A DNA stretch of 64,000 bases from Nocardioides sp. (GTDB lineage: Bacteria; Actinomycetota; Actinomycetes; Propionibacteriales; Nocardioidaceae). The stretch's first letter is position 1. The number at the start of each line of letters is the position of its first letter. The notes below the pieces were generated by a model. It saw nothing but the letters and a program-made list of their open reading frames with translations, made no database searches and was not told the origin of the DNA. A program made the position numbers and the translations under genes. This document shows positions 24,355 through 32,971 of the stretch, piece after piece. The stretch spans positions 1 through 64,000 of the forward strand of contig JBAOIH010000004.1 of the NCBI GenBank assembly GCA_037045645.1, given 5' to 3'.

Positions 24355-25211
24355 ATGACCCGCGAGAAGCTCTCTCGTCTCCGCCCAGTGGGTGGAGGAC
24401 AACCTCGGCGCTGACGGCATCGTCGTTATCGAGGTCGACGAGGACACCTCTGCCTACGACAAGGGCCACATCAAGGGCGCCATCAAGCTCGACTGGACCA
24501 CCGACCTGCAGGACCAGGTGCGTCGCGACTTCGTCAACAAGGCGGCTTTCGAGGCGCTGCTCTCCGAGCGCGGCGTCAGCAACGACGACACGGTCATCCT
24601 CTATGGCGGCAACAACAACTGGTTCGCGGCGTACGCGTACTGGTACTTCAAGCTCTACGGCCACTCGGACGTCAAGCTGCTCGACGGCGGTCGCAAGAAG
24701 TGGGAGCTCGACTCGCGCGAGCTGACCGACGAGCCGCCCACGCGCGAGAAGACGACGTACGTCGCGCAGGACCAGGACAACTCGATCCGCGCCTTCCGCG
24801 ACGAGGTCGTCGACGCGATCGGCGCGCAGAACCTCGTCGACGTGCGCAGCCCTGACGAGTACGCCGGCCGCTTGCTCGCCCCGGCCCACCTGCCGCAGGA
24901 GCAGGCGCAGCGTGCGGGTCACATCCCCACCTCGGTCAACGTGCCGTGGAGCAAGAACGCCAACGACGACGGCACCTTCAAGTCCGACGAGGAGCTCGCC
25001 GCGCTCTACGACGAGGTGGGCTTCGACGCCGACAAGGACACCATCGCGCTGTGCCGCATCGGTGAGCGTTCGTCGCTGACGTGGTTCGTGCTGCACTGAA
25101 CTGCTGGGTCGCAAGAACGTGAAGAACTACGACGGTTCGTGGACCGAGTACGGCTCCCTGGTCGGCGTGCCCGTCGTCCTCGGTGACGAGCCCGGATCGG
25201 CGGACGCCTGA
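24355..25211 (+). CDS. cysA: Thiosulfate sulfurtransferase (two frameshifts)
   Basis: Two-domain rhodanese that moves sulfane sulfur. ATG 24355 (MTREK), then after removing one base at 24366-24372 the frame is SLVSAQWVEDNLGADGIVVI, VILYGGNNNWFAAYAYWYFK and the catalytic loop LCRIGERSSLTWFV (active Cys). A second extra base near 25097 turns FVLHELLGRKNVKNYDG into a stop; the true end is PVVLGDEPGSADA at 25211. Identity to mycobacterial CysA2/SseA is obvious by eye along the full length. Both breaks are single bases in an otherwise perfect gene, so sequence error is likely. It overlaps the next start by one base. Confidence 0.88.
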
Positions 25212-25507
25212 TGTGCGGCGCGACCGAGGGTGGTCTGTCGCTCGACGGCGTCAACACCAAGACGGAGGCGATCGTTCAGGGGCAGGTCACCCGGGATGGT
25301 CGGCCGGTGCCGAACGCGTACGTCCGGCTGCTCGACCGCAGCGGTGAGTTCACCGCGGAGGTGCCCACCAACGACAGCGGGCATTTCCGCTTCTTCGCTG
25401 GCGACGGTGAGTGGACCCTGCGCACGCTTGCCCCGAAGGCCGACCCGGTCGACCGCGTGGTGACCGCGCAGCGCGGACAGATCGCGGAGGTCGCGGTCAC
25501 TCTCTGA
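25211..25507 (+). CDS. sseC: DUF1416 protein (SseC-like)
   Basis: A 98-residue beta-sandwich protein of the DUF1416 family, always paired with CysA2-type sulfurtransferase in actinobacteria. It begins MCGATEGGLSLDGVNTKTEA; the N-terminal Cys is conserved. VQGQVTRDGRPVPNAYVRLL is a carboxypeptidase-regulatory-like strand pair. Start overlaps the sulfurtransferase stop (TGATG). Role in sulfur transfer is inferred. Confidence 0.9.
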   Translation: MCGATEGGLSLDGVNTKTEAIVQGQVTRDGRPVPNAYVRLLDRSGEFTAEVPTNDSGHFRFFAGDGEWTLRTLAPKADPVDRVVTAQRGQIAEVAVTL

Positions 25508-25529
25508 AGACCGGTGTTCCACGCCACGA

Positions 25530-25565
25530 CGACAGGCCCGACCTCCTAGGAGATCGGGCCTGTCG
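25530..25565. terminator. Terminator after sseC
   Basis: A perfect 12-bp stem, CGACAGGCCCGA at 25530-25541 with TCGGGCCTGTCG at 25554-25565, around a 12-base loop containing CCTAGG. No strong T tract. It closes the sulfurtransferase operon. Confidence 0.8.
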
Positions 25566-25570
25566 CGTTG

Positions 25571-25591
25571 TGTGCAACACTGTGTTACACA
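25571..25591. promoter_or_regulatory. 21-bp palindrome (candidate operator)
   Basis: TGTGCAACAC-T-GTGTTACACA matches its reverse complement at 9 of 10 pairs. It lies about 80 bases before the small RNA and after the sseC terminator, so it is more likely to control the RNA or to be its upstream operator than to act on sseC. Confidence 0.4.
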
Positions 25592-25664
25592 TCACGTGAG
25601 ACTTTCGAGTGAAACAAGTGGAATTTCCTGGCTGAGGGCTGGCGTTGCTTTACAAAATCTGCCA

Positions 25665-25770
25665 CGATGTGAAGAGGTGCTCATCCCCACCCCCCTAGAA
25701 GGCACCTACCCCCCCACGCAGCAGAGCCGCATCCCCCCCGCCCCCCCAAGGCAATTGCGGCTCTGTTGCC
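25665..25770 (+). ncRNA. 6C small RNA
   Basis: Two stem-loops with C-rich loops: AGGTGC (25675-25680) pairs with GCACCT (25702-25707) round a loop holding CCCCCC, and CAGAGCCGCA (25722-25731) pairs with TGCGGCTCTG (25756-25765) round a loop holding two runs of six or more C. This is the defining layout of the actinobacterial 6C RNA, whose C-rich loops can base-pair with G-rich mRNA leaders. The upstream TTGCTT at 25645 and CACGAT near 25664 are possible promoter boxes. The second stem may double as terminator. Exact ends are estimated. Confidence 0.8.
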
Positions 25771-25804
25771 AATTCTGGACCGTTTCGGGCAGGTCGGCCG
25801 CTTC

Positions 25805-26230
25805 TCAGCGTTCCAGCAGCAGCGTGATGGGACCGTCGTTCACGGCGTCGACCGTCATGTCCGCGCCGAAGATGCCGGTCTCCACCTCGGCCCCCAAGGC
25901 GCGCAACGCCGTCAGGAAGTTCTCATACAGCGGTTCGCTGACCGCCCCAGGTGCGGCGGCGTCCCAGGTGGGTCGGCGGCCCTTGCGTGCATCGCCGTAC
26001 AAGGTGAACTGGCTGACCACCAGGATCGGTGCCGCGACGTCGGAGGCGGACAGTTCGTTGCGCAGGATCCGGAGCCCCCACAACTTGCGAGCCATCCACT
26101 CGATCTGGGGCAGGCCGTCGGTGTGGGTGAAGCCGACGTACGCCAGCACGGCCGCCCCCGCGACCGAGCCGACCACCTCCCCGTCAACGCGTACGCAGGC
26201 TCGAGTGACCCGCTGGGCTACGACTCGCAT
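25805..26230 (-). CDS. dtd: D-aminoacyl-tRNA deacylase
   Basis: Hydrolyses D-amino acids, and glycine from mis-acylated tRNA-Ala. 141 aa, the usual length. MRVVAQRVTRACVRVDGEVV is the family start; SQFTLYGDARKGRRP and NDGPITLLLE are the two active-site motifs (the second usually NSGPVT-like). Start 26230 is set by the family. The gene faces the 6C RNA. Confidence 0.95.
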   Translation of the reverse strand: MRVVAQRVTRACVRVDGEVVGSVAGAAVLAYVGFTHTDGLPQIEWMARKLWGLRILRNELSASDVAAPILVVSQFTLYGDARKGRRPTWDAAAPGAVSEPLYENFLTALRALGAEVETGIFGADMTVDAVNDGPITLLLER

Positions 26231-26388
26231 GCCCCGATGATCGCACTGGTGCGCGAGGCTGCATACCGCAAGTGGTCTGGACATCTCTATACGACTTTAG
26301 TCGAAGAGATGAGAAATCTATGTTCAAAGGCTTCGTACGGTTGCGACGATGTTCTTGGTCTGAAAACGCTCGCCAAAGGAAGTTGACC

Positions 26389-26853
26389 GTGTCGTACACC
26401 AGAATGCCAGCGTCGCGGCGCTCTGTCGTTCGCGGAGCCCTGTGGAGTGCCCCGGCGGTCGTCATGGTCACCGCCGCACCCGCCTTCGCCTCTTCTCTTG
26501 TGGCTGTCACCGGGACGCTGGATGCACCCGTCACCGATGGGCGCGTGACCTTTTCCCACGGCACGTTCGAGAACACGACCAACAAGCCGATGACCATCAC
26601 GATGACCTGGACCATGGGCGGGCCAACCCCCTACAAGAACGCATTCACCGCCGCCACGACGCCGACGGGCTGGACCGTCACCGTGACCGCGACGCTGGTC
26701 ACCTTCACCATCACACTGGCGGCCGGAGCGACTTCCCCGGCAGGGACCTTCAGCGTCACGGCGAAGAACGCCGGCAACCAGACCGTGACATGTGCGTTCA
26801 AAGACAGTGTCAGCGGGGATTGGACGACGCTGTTCGCCGATCACCCGCTCTGA
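26389..26853 (+). CDS. Secreted small protein with a Tat-like signal
   Basis: GTG 26389, after AAGGAAG, encodes a 154-residue protein. The start RMPASRRSVVRGALWSAPAV has a twin arginine and a hydrophobic core ending APAFAS, so Tat or Sec export with cleavage after AFA is likely. The mature part is rich in Thr and Val with alternating strands (TFENTTNKPMTITMTWTMGG), an Ig-like or beta-sandwich surface protein. No family recognised. It opens the polysaccharide locus but may not be part of it. Confidence 0.7.
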   Translation: MSYTRMPASRRSVVRGALWSAPAVVMVTAAPAFASSLVAVTGTLDAPVTDGRVTFSHGTFENTTNKPMTITMTWTMGGPTPYKNAFTAATTPTGWTVTVTATLVTFTITLAAGATSPAGTFSVTAKNAGNQTVTCAFKDSVSGDWTTLFADHPL

Positions 26854-26930
26854 TTCGTCGGTGCGGGCGACGCGCGCCTCGTGCGACGATCGTGCTCGAC
26901 CCACCCACTGCCCGGAGGTAGACGCCCGCG

Positions 26931-27554
26931 ATGCCCACGCCCCTTATCGTCGTCGGGGCCGGTGGCTTCGGTCGCGAGACGCTCGACGTCATCGACGCGG
27001 TCAACACGGTCGACACGGTCTGGGAGTTGGCCGGCGTCGTAGACGACAACCCCTCACCGCAGAATCTGGACCGACTCGCCCGCAGAGGTGCGGCCTATCT
27101 CGGCGCTATCGAGGTCGCGTTGGCATGGCCCGAGCCCACCGCCTACGTCGTGGGCATCGGCAAGCCGAGCGTACGACGGCTGCTGGCCACGCGTTTGGAC
27201 GCGGCCGGTTTCAGTGCGGCGACCTTGGTGCACCCTGCGGCGACGTTTGGGTTCGACGTGCGTCTGGGGGCAGGCTCGATCGTGTGCGCCGGGGTACGGC
27301 TGACGACCTCCGTCACGATCGGCCGCCACGCCCATCTCAATCCCAACGTGACGGTGGGACACGACTCCACGTTGGGCGACTTCGTAAGCCTGAATCCAGG
27401 GGCGAATGTCGCGGGCGACAACGTGGTCGGTGACGCGGTGTTGATCGCCGTGGGTGCCCTGGTGGCACCGCAGGTGCGGATTGGTGATGAGGCGACGCTG
27501 CTACCGGGCGCGCGCGCCTTGGCAGATGTCGCGCCGGGTGGCGTCGTCTCCTGA
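26931..27554 (+). CDS. NeuD-family sugar acyltransferase
   Basis: Acyltransferase of the sialic-acid O-acetyltransferase (NeuD/PglD) type. Residues 1-90 form a Rossmann-like sugar-binding domain (LIVVGAGGFGRETLDVIDAV); residues 100-207 form a left-handed beta helix of hexapeptide repeats (VRLTTSVTIGRHAHLNPNVT, with His as the likely base). ATG 26931 follows CGGAGG. 207 aa, normal. It probably acetylates a sugar of the adjacent polysaccharide. Confidence 0.85.
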   Translation: MPTPLIVVGAGGFGRETLDVIDAVNTVDTVWELAGVVDDNPSPQNLDRLARRGAAYLGAIEVALAWPEPTAYVVGIGKPSVRRLLATRLDAAGFSAATLVHPAATFGFDVRLGAGSIVCAGVRLTTSVTIGRHAHLNPNVTVGHDSTLGDFVSLNPGANVAGDNVVGDAVLIAVGALVAPQVRIGDEATLLPGARALADVAPGGVVS

Positions 27555-27563
27555 CGAGTCCCT

Positions 27564-28700
27564 TCAGCGGCGGATGGCGCGGGCCCGAAACTTGCGGCCG
27601 AGGTCCTGGCCTCGTGCCCCGAGCGCCTTCGGCAACGCGCGCCACCACTGGTGATCGGGGACGTGGTGGATCGTGCGCACCGGCATCAACGCCAGCGCGG
27701 TGGCTCGGACCACGTCGGCCGGATGGTGACTCGACTGCGTGGTGCGTCGTACGGCTTCGATCCACGGTGGCAGTCGGCTATGACCCGGGACGGGTACGTC
27801 GGTGTCCTGAGCCTGGCGCGCGCGGCGCAGCTGCCGAACGCTGGTAGTCCAGGTGTGGTGAGGCAGGCCACCGAGGGCGTCGGCTGTGATCGCCAGCATC
27901 TTCTTGTCGATGGGGCGCAGGTGTGCGATCCAGTCGGGGGGAAGATCGGGATGGCGTGCCAGGCGCGCGATGTCGATCAGCGAGCGCAACCACCGGCCAT
28001 CGTCCTTCGCGGCGTGCCCGCAGGACTGCATCAAGGCGGTCAGGGGATCGAGCGTACGCAGCGCAACCCCCTCCTGCTCCACTGTCACATGGCGGTGCCA
28101 GACTTCCTCGAAGCTGGGCAGGGCGTAGACCGCCGGGTCCATCCGCCAGTGCAGGTCGACATCGACCCCATTGCGGCTCAAGCTGGCCTCGTAGTAGACG
28201 CGGAGTTGATAGCGGGCAGCCCAGGACTTCCCGTCTCGCGGGTTGTCGGCGCGGATCACAAAACCGTCAGCCTCCAAGATGTCCAAGGCGCGGTGTGCCG
28301 AGTCGGGTGCGACGAGGAGGTCGACGTCGCCGAATCCCCGCGAGGTCGCCGAGCCGGTCGTCTGCAAGGCCAGGGCCGGACCCTTGAACACCAGGCTGTC
28401 GATGCCGTGGGCCGCCAACTCGTCTTGGACCAGCACGGCGGTGCGCAGCGTACGCAGGCACGCGACCGCCGCGGCGTCGCGCTCCCCGATCAGCCGAGTT
28501 CGTACGCCTTCGGGCATTTCCAGCGCGTCGAGATGGGCCCACAGCGCACCGCTGACCAGGTGCCGACGTACGGCGGCGAAGAACTCGTCGTCGGAGACCT
28601 CCGGCGCCAGACGCCAGTGCGCGTCTTCGCCGGCTTCCAGGCGCAGCACCGTACGCAAGGCCGCCCGCAACTGCTCCACGGCAGCCGGACTGGATCCCAT
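27564..28700 (-). CDS. Nucleotidyltransferase-family protein
   Basis: A 378-residue protein of the putative nucleotidyltransferase family found in polysaccharide and exosortase loci. DSLVFKGPALALQTTGSATS and RGFGDVDLLVAPDSAHRALD give the GxD-x-D-type metal site (DVD), and YYEASLSRNGVDVDLHWRMD follows. In HPr-rel-A/EpsH type loci such a protein goes with an HprK-like kinase and a PqqD-like protein, and both occur at 54041-55176. Start 28700 (MGSSPAAVEQ) was chosen because the upstream extension is poor coding. Substrate unknown. Confidence 0.75.
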   Translation of the reverse strand: MGSSPAAVEQLRAALRTVLRLEAGEDAHWRLAPEVSDDEFFAAVRRHLVSGALWAHLDALEMPEGVRTRLIGERDAAAVACLRTLRTAVLVQDELAAHGIDSLVFKGPALALQTTGSATSRGFGDVDLLVAPDSAHRALDILEADGFVIRADNPRDGKSWAARYQLRVYYEASLSRNGVDVDLHWRMDPAVYALPSFEEVWHRHVTVEQEGVALRTLDPLTALMQSCGHAAKDDGRWLRSLIDIARLARHPDLPPDWIAHLRPIDKKMLAITADALGGLPHHTWTTSVRQLRRARQAQDTDVPVPGHSRLPPWIEAVRRTTQSSHHPADVVRATALALMPVRTIHHVPDHQWWRALPKALGARGQDLGRKFRARAIRR

Positions 28701-28837
28701 GACGTGTTCCTGTTCTGGCCACTCGGACCGGTGCGTGACGCGGTGCGTGACGGCGGTGATACGGCGCAGCGAGCCGCCGATTATGCTGTGGACCCTATCG
28801 CGGTGGGCGCGACGCAAGATCGTCGGAGGTTGGTTCT

Positions 28838-29854
28838 GTGAGCGGGTCACGCACGGTGCTGGTGACGGGCGGGACCGGTTCATTCGGTTCCACCATGGTG
28901 CAGAGATTGTTGGCTCGCGACGACGTCGATCAAGTACGCGTCCTGAGCCGCGACGAACTCAAGCAGGACAACATGCGCCGTCGGGTCGGGGACTCGCGCG
29001 TACGCTTCTATCTGGGGGACATCCGCGACTACGACAGTGTCGATCGCGCCACGCGAGGCGTCGACCAGGTCTTTCACGCGGCCGCGCTCAAGCAGGTCCC
29101 CAGTTGCGAGTTCTTCCCCCTCGAAGCGGTGCGGACCAACATCTTGGGCAGCGCCAACGTCATCGAAGCCGCCAACCACAACGGTGTGCAGTCCCTGGTG
29201 TGCCTGGGCACCGACAAGGCCGCCTACCCCGTGAACGCGATGGGCATCTCCAAAGCGATGATGGAGAAGGTGGCGCAGGCCTTCGCCCGCAACAACCCCA
29301 CCGCGGCCACGGTGGTGTCCACCGTGCGCTACGGCAACGTGATGCTGTCGCGCGGTTCCGTGATTCCGCTGTTCGTCGAGCAACTGCGCGCCGGCAAACC
29401 GTTGACGATCACGGACCCGCACATGACGCGCTTCTTGATGACATTGGACGAATCGGTCTACCTGGTGGAGCACGCCTTCGAGCAGGCGCGCCCAGGCGAC
29501 CTCTTCATCCGCAAGGCCCCGGCCTGCACCGTGCGCGACCTGGCGCTCGCCGTTGCCAAGGCGGTCGGGGTCGAGGCCGAGTTGAAGGTCATCGGCACCC
29601 GCCATGGCGAGAAGCTCTACGAGACGTTGGCTACTCGCGAAGAACTGGCTCGGTCCGAGGACCAGGGTGAGTTCTTCCGGATCTCGGTGGATGCCCGCGA
29701 GTTGAACTACGACCAGTACTTCGAGGAGGGCGACCAGGAAGAGTCGACTCTCGAGGACTACCACTCGCACAACACCGAGAGATTGGACGTCGATCAGGTG
29801 GTCGACCTGCTCAACTCGATGCCTGCCTTCCAGGCCCTGCTCCGTGCTGACTAA
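28838..29854 (+). CDS. capE: UDP-GlcNAc 4,6-dehydratase/5-epimerase (CapE/WbjB-like)
   Basis: First step of UDP-N-acetyl-L-fucosamine synthesis from UDP-GlcNAc. 338 aa. NAD site TGGTGSFGSTMVQRLL at 10-25, FHAAALKQVPSCEFFPLEAV, and the catalytic stretch TDKAAYPVNAMGISKAMMEK, where Met and Lys replace the usual Tyr-Lys, as known for CapE. The end RLDVDQVVDLL is also family-like. GTG 28838. Overlaps the transferase gene by 11 bases. Pairs with capF and capG downstream. Confidence 0.92.
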   Translation: MSGSRTVLVTGGTGSFGSTMVQRLLARDDVDQVRVLSRDELKQDNMRRRVGDSRVRFYLGDIRDYDSVDRATRGVDQVFHAAALKQVPSCEFFPLEAVRTNILGSANVIEAANHNGVQSLVCLGTDKAAYPVNAMGISKAMMEKVAQAFARNNPTAATVVSTVRYGNVMLSRGSVIPLFVEQLRAGKPLTITDPHMTRFLMTLDESVYLVEHAFEQARPGDLFIRKAPACTVRDLALAVAKAVGVEAELKVIGTRHGEKLYETLATREELARSEDQGEFFRISVDARELNYDQYFEEGDQEESTLEDYHSHNTERLDVDQVVDLLNSMPAFQALLRAD

Positions 29855-30840
29855 CGCGTTCGTCGGCATCGCCGGCGCCGCGATCACGTGTGCCCTGATG
29901 CCACTGGTGATCAGATTCCTGCGGGCACGTCAGTTGATGGACGTGCCGAACGAACGGTCCTCGCATGTGAACGTCGTGCCTCGCGGGGGCGGGCTGGGCG
30001 TGCTGCTGGGTGCCCTGCTGGCTACCTGTGGTGCCGTGCTCGTCGAGAAGCCGGAAGTGGGTGCACTTCTGGTCCTGCTCGCCGGTGGAGTGGGCCTGGG
30101 GAGCTCTTGGTCTGGTCGATGACCTGGGCCATGTGGCGCCGGTCCTGCGGCTGGCGGTTCAACTGGGCGCCGGGATCGCCCTCGCCCTCGGCATCGCGGC
30201 CGTGCTGCCGGGTCGGCCGATGCCGACGCTGGTGATCGTGGCTATCGGTGCGGTGTGGATCGCCGCCTTCGTCAATGCCTTCAACTTCATGGACGGCATC
30301 AACGGCATCTCCGGGTCTACGACGTTGCTGGCAGCGCTGTGGTACGGAGCCTGGCTGGCGCACGAGTCTCTCTCCGCCCCAGCGCTCGCCGCCTTCGCGC
30401 TGGCTGGCGCGGCGGTCGGGTTCCTGCCCTGGAATGTGCCCAAGGCACGGGTGTTCCTCGGCGACGTCGGCAGTTATGGCCTCGGCGCCGTCCTGGCCTG
30501 CCTGGCCCTGATGACGTGGCTGGTCACGGGATCGCCCTTCGTCGCCGCTGCTCCGTTGAGCATCTACCTGGCTGACACGGCCGGGACCATCGCCCTGCGC
30601 GCCGTACGCGGAGAGTCTCTGCTCGAGGCGCACCGCACCCACGTGTATCAGCGACTGACCGATGCAGGTCTCACACACCTCGGCAGCACGGGGGTCGTCG
30701 TCACTTTCGCACTGCTCGTGTGTGCCGCTGTCGCGTTCTTGCCCCAACCCTGGACCAGCCTCGCGATCGCGGTCGTGCTGTTGGCCTACCTGCTTACGCC
30801 CGCGTTCTTCGGTGCGAAGGCGGGAGGGCAGGCAGCATGA
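29844..30840 (+). CDS. Undecaprenyl-phosphate sugar-1-phosphate transferase, WecA/WbpL-like (frameshifted)
   Basis: Membrane enzyme that loads the first sugar phosphate onto undecaprenyl phosphate. About ten hydrophobic segments with the family marks VPRGGGLGV near 50, LGLVDDLGHV (catalytic DD) near 90, NAFNFMDGINGISG near 150 and FLGDVGSYGLG near 205. The frame breaks at 30100-30106: one G too many turns GLGALGLVDD into GLGSSWSGR and a stop. Restored length is about 331 aa. GTG 29844 lies within capE. In the P. aeruginosa O11 locus WbpL has this place. The break is likely a sequence error. Confidence 0.88.
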
Positions 30841-32072
30841 AGATCGGCATGATCAGTCAGTGGTACGAGCCGGAAACGGGGTCGGCCGCCCACCCCACCG
30901 CGATCGCGGAGGCGTTGGCTGCGCGTGGTCACGAGGTGCGCGTGCTGACCGGCTTTCCCAGTTATCCCCAAGGACGGGTGCATTCGGGATACTCGATGCG
31001 TCCTCGCCAGGTCGAGGAACGAGACGGAGTCCTGCTCTGCCGGGTCCCGGACGTGCCCAGCCACGACGACAACGCGATCCGTCGTGCCCTGAGCCTCACC
31101 TCCTTCGCGGCCTCAGCGACGACGCAGGTCAGCTGGTTGCGCCACGTCGATGCCAGCCTGGTGTATCTGACCCCCGCGACCGTGGGCGCGGCCGCAATGA
31201 CGCTGCGCCGCCTGGCCGGAGTGCCGTACGTGCTCTATGTGCAGGACCTCTGGCCCGAGACGGTCACCGCGAGTGGGTTCATCGGGAACGCGAAGGCCAC
31301 CCGCATGGTCGAGTCGGGCCTCAACCGGTATCTGAGGCGGCTCTATCGCGGAGCCTCCGGGGTGGCGGCGATCAGTCCGACCATGGCCGCGACGCTCGCA
31401 GATCGCGGTCCGAGGTCGGTGCCCGTCGCGGTGCCGAACTGGATCGACGAGGGAGTGTTCGCGCCCGCGCCCGCGCCGGTCGAGCCGGCCCTGCCGCCGG
31501 GGCGGACCTGGATCATGTACGCCGGTGGGATCGGGGAGGTGCAGGCCCTCCAGCACGCGGTACGTGCGCTGGCATTGCTGCCAGAGGGCAGCGATGTCGG
31601 GCTGGCTCTCGTCGGAGACGGCACCGCGCGTCTCGGCCTGCGCCGCCTCGCCGAAGAGCTTCAGGTGACCGACCGGTTCTTCGAGGCGGGGCCGCAGCCG
31701 ATGGAACGTATGCCCGCACTGATGGCCGAGGCCGCGGCGCAACTGATCAGCCTGCGTGACCTGCCTCTGTTCCGCGGGACCATCCCCAGCAAGGTGCAGG
31801 CCTCGATGGCGTGTGCCGCTCCCGTCATCTGTGCTGTCGCCGGTGATGCGGCCGAGTTGGTGGAGCGCACCGAGTCCGGTCTGGTCGTGCCACCCGAAGA
31901 CCCGGTCGCGCTGGCCAAGGCCTTCCACACCATGGCGACCATGGATCCTGGGCAACGGCGGGCGCTGGGAGAGCGCGGACGCCGGGCCTACGTCAGCGAA
32001 CTGGGCGCGACGGCCGGGGCGACGCGCCTGGAGGAACTGCTCTCGGCCGCCGTCGCAGGGGCGTCACGATGA
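30837..32072 (+). CDS. Family 4 glycosyltransferase (WbuB/WbjE-like, predicted FucNAc transferase)
   Basis: GT-B glycosyltransferase of 411 aa. It starts MKIGMISQWYEPETGSAAHP, as in WbuB-type enzymes, with LYVQDLWPETVTASGF in the N-domain, and RTWIMYAGGIGEVQALQHAV and TIPSKVQASMACAAPVICAV in the C-domain, where the nucleotide sugar binds. It overlaps both neighbours by four bases. Position among capE/F/G suggests it adds N-acetylfucosamine to the lipid-linked sugar. Confidence 0.85.
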   Translation: MKIGMISQWYEPETGSAAHPTAIAEALAARGHEVRVLTGFPSYPQGRVHSGYSMRPRQVEERDGVLLCRVPDVPSHDDNAIRRALSLTSFAASATTQVSWLRHVDASLVYLTPATVGAAAMTLRRLAGVPYVLYVQDLWPETVTASGFIGNAKATRMVESGLNRYLRRLYRGASGVAAISPTMAATLADRGPRSVPVAVPNWIDEGVFAPAPAPVEPALPPGRTWIMYAGGIGEVQALQHAVRALALLPEGSDVGLALVGDGTARLGLRRLAEELQVTDRFFEAGPQPMERMPALMAEAAAQLISLRDLPLFRGTIPSKVQASMACAAPVICAVAGDAAELVERTESGLVVPPEDPVALAKAFHTMATMDPGQRRALGERGRRAYVSELGATAGATRLEELLSAAVAGASR

Positions 32073-32971
32073 CCAGGGTCGCGGTGATCGGGGCCAGCGG
32101 CTTCGTGGGCCGAGCAGTCTGCGTGTCGTTGCGCGATCGCGGGGCCGAGGTCGTCGCGGTCTCGGCGCCACGGCTCACCACGACGGCGCGTACGGTGGCC
32201 GAACTCCTGGACGACCTCGAGACGCGCGCGCAGACAGTGGGGGAGTTGCGCGACCGGTTGCGCGACGTCGACGCGGTCGTGAACGCGGCCGGGCTCGCGA
32301 CGGCCGGAGGCGCCGGGGACGAGTTGTTCGGGGCGGATGCGTTGCTGCCCGGACTCGTCGCGAGCGCTGCCCCTGGTGGGGCACGGGTCGTACACGTAAG
32401 TTCCGCGGCCGTGCAGGGGTCCAGGCCCAGCCTCGACGAGTCCCTCGGGCACGAGGCTTTCAGCCCCTACTCGCGTGCCAAGGCACTCGGCGAGAGCGTG
32501 ACGTTGCGCGTACGTCCCGACGCGATCTGTTTTCGGCCTACCTCGGTGCAGGGGCCCGGCCGTGACGTGACGCGGACCCTGGTGAAGGTGGCGTCCTCGC
32601 CGCTGGCCTCGGTGGCAGGTGCGGGAGCTCGGCCCACGCCCCAGGTCCTGGTGGAGAACGTCGGTGACGCCGTCGCATTCGTGACGTTGACCGAGCAGCA
32701 ACCACCCTCGGTGGTGCTCCAGCCTGCCGAGGACCTGACCGCAGCCGACCTCGTACGGATCCTGGGAGATCGAGAGCCCAAGCACCTGCCGACGCCGCTG
32801 GCACGGTCGGTGGTGCGCGTCACCGGCACGTTGGGCAGGCGCTCGGGTGCCTTCGCCGCACTGTCGCGACGCTTGGAGATGCTGTGGTTCGGCCAGGACC
32901 AGTCACCGGGGTGGTTGCAGGGTCGGTGGAGCCCGCCGCTTGGGCGTGAGGGATGGGAGAGGTTGAGATGA
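32069..32971 (+). CDS. NAD-dependent epimerase/dehydratase (WbjF/WbpV-like)
   Basis: A 300-residue short-chain-type sugar nucleotide enzyme. TRVAVIGASGFVGRAVCVSL is the cofactor site; VVNAAGLATAGG and VHVSSAAVQGS are core strands; FSPYSRAKALGESV holds the catalytic Tyr and Lys. In P. aeruginosa O11 a similar reductase (WbjF) sits beside WbjE. Its substrate is uncertain; a 4-keto sugar nucleotide such as UDP-D-QuiNAc or UDP-D-FucNAc precursor is possible. Overlaps on both sides. Confidence 0.8.
   Translation: MTRVAVIGASGFVGRAVCVSLRDRGAEVVAVSAPRLTTTARTVAELLDDLETRAQTVGELRDRLRDVDAVVNAAGLATAGGAGDELFGADALLPGLVASAAPGGARVVHVSSAAVQGSRPSLDESLGHEAFSPYSRAKALGESVTLRVRPDAICFRPTSVQGPGRDVTRTLVKVASSPLASVAGAGARPTPQVLVENVGDAVAFVTLTEQQPPSVVLQPAEDLTAADLVRILGDREPKHLPTPLARSVVRVTGTLGRRSGAFAALSRRLEMLWFGQDQSPGWLQGRWSPPLGREGWERLR

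Noticed and set aside
24355..25211. Sulfurtransferase as a true pseudogene
   Set aside because: All motifs are perfect and only two single bases interrupt it, one at the GAGCTC site pattern. Error is more likely than decay.
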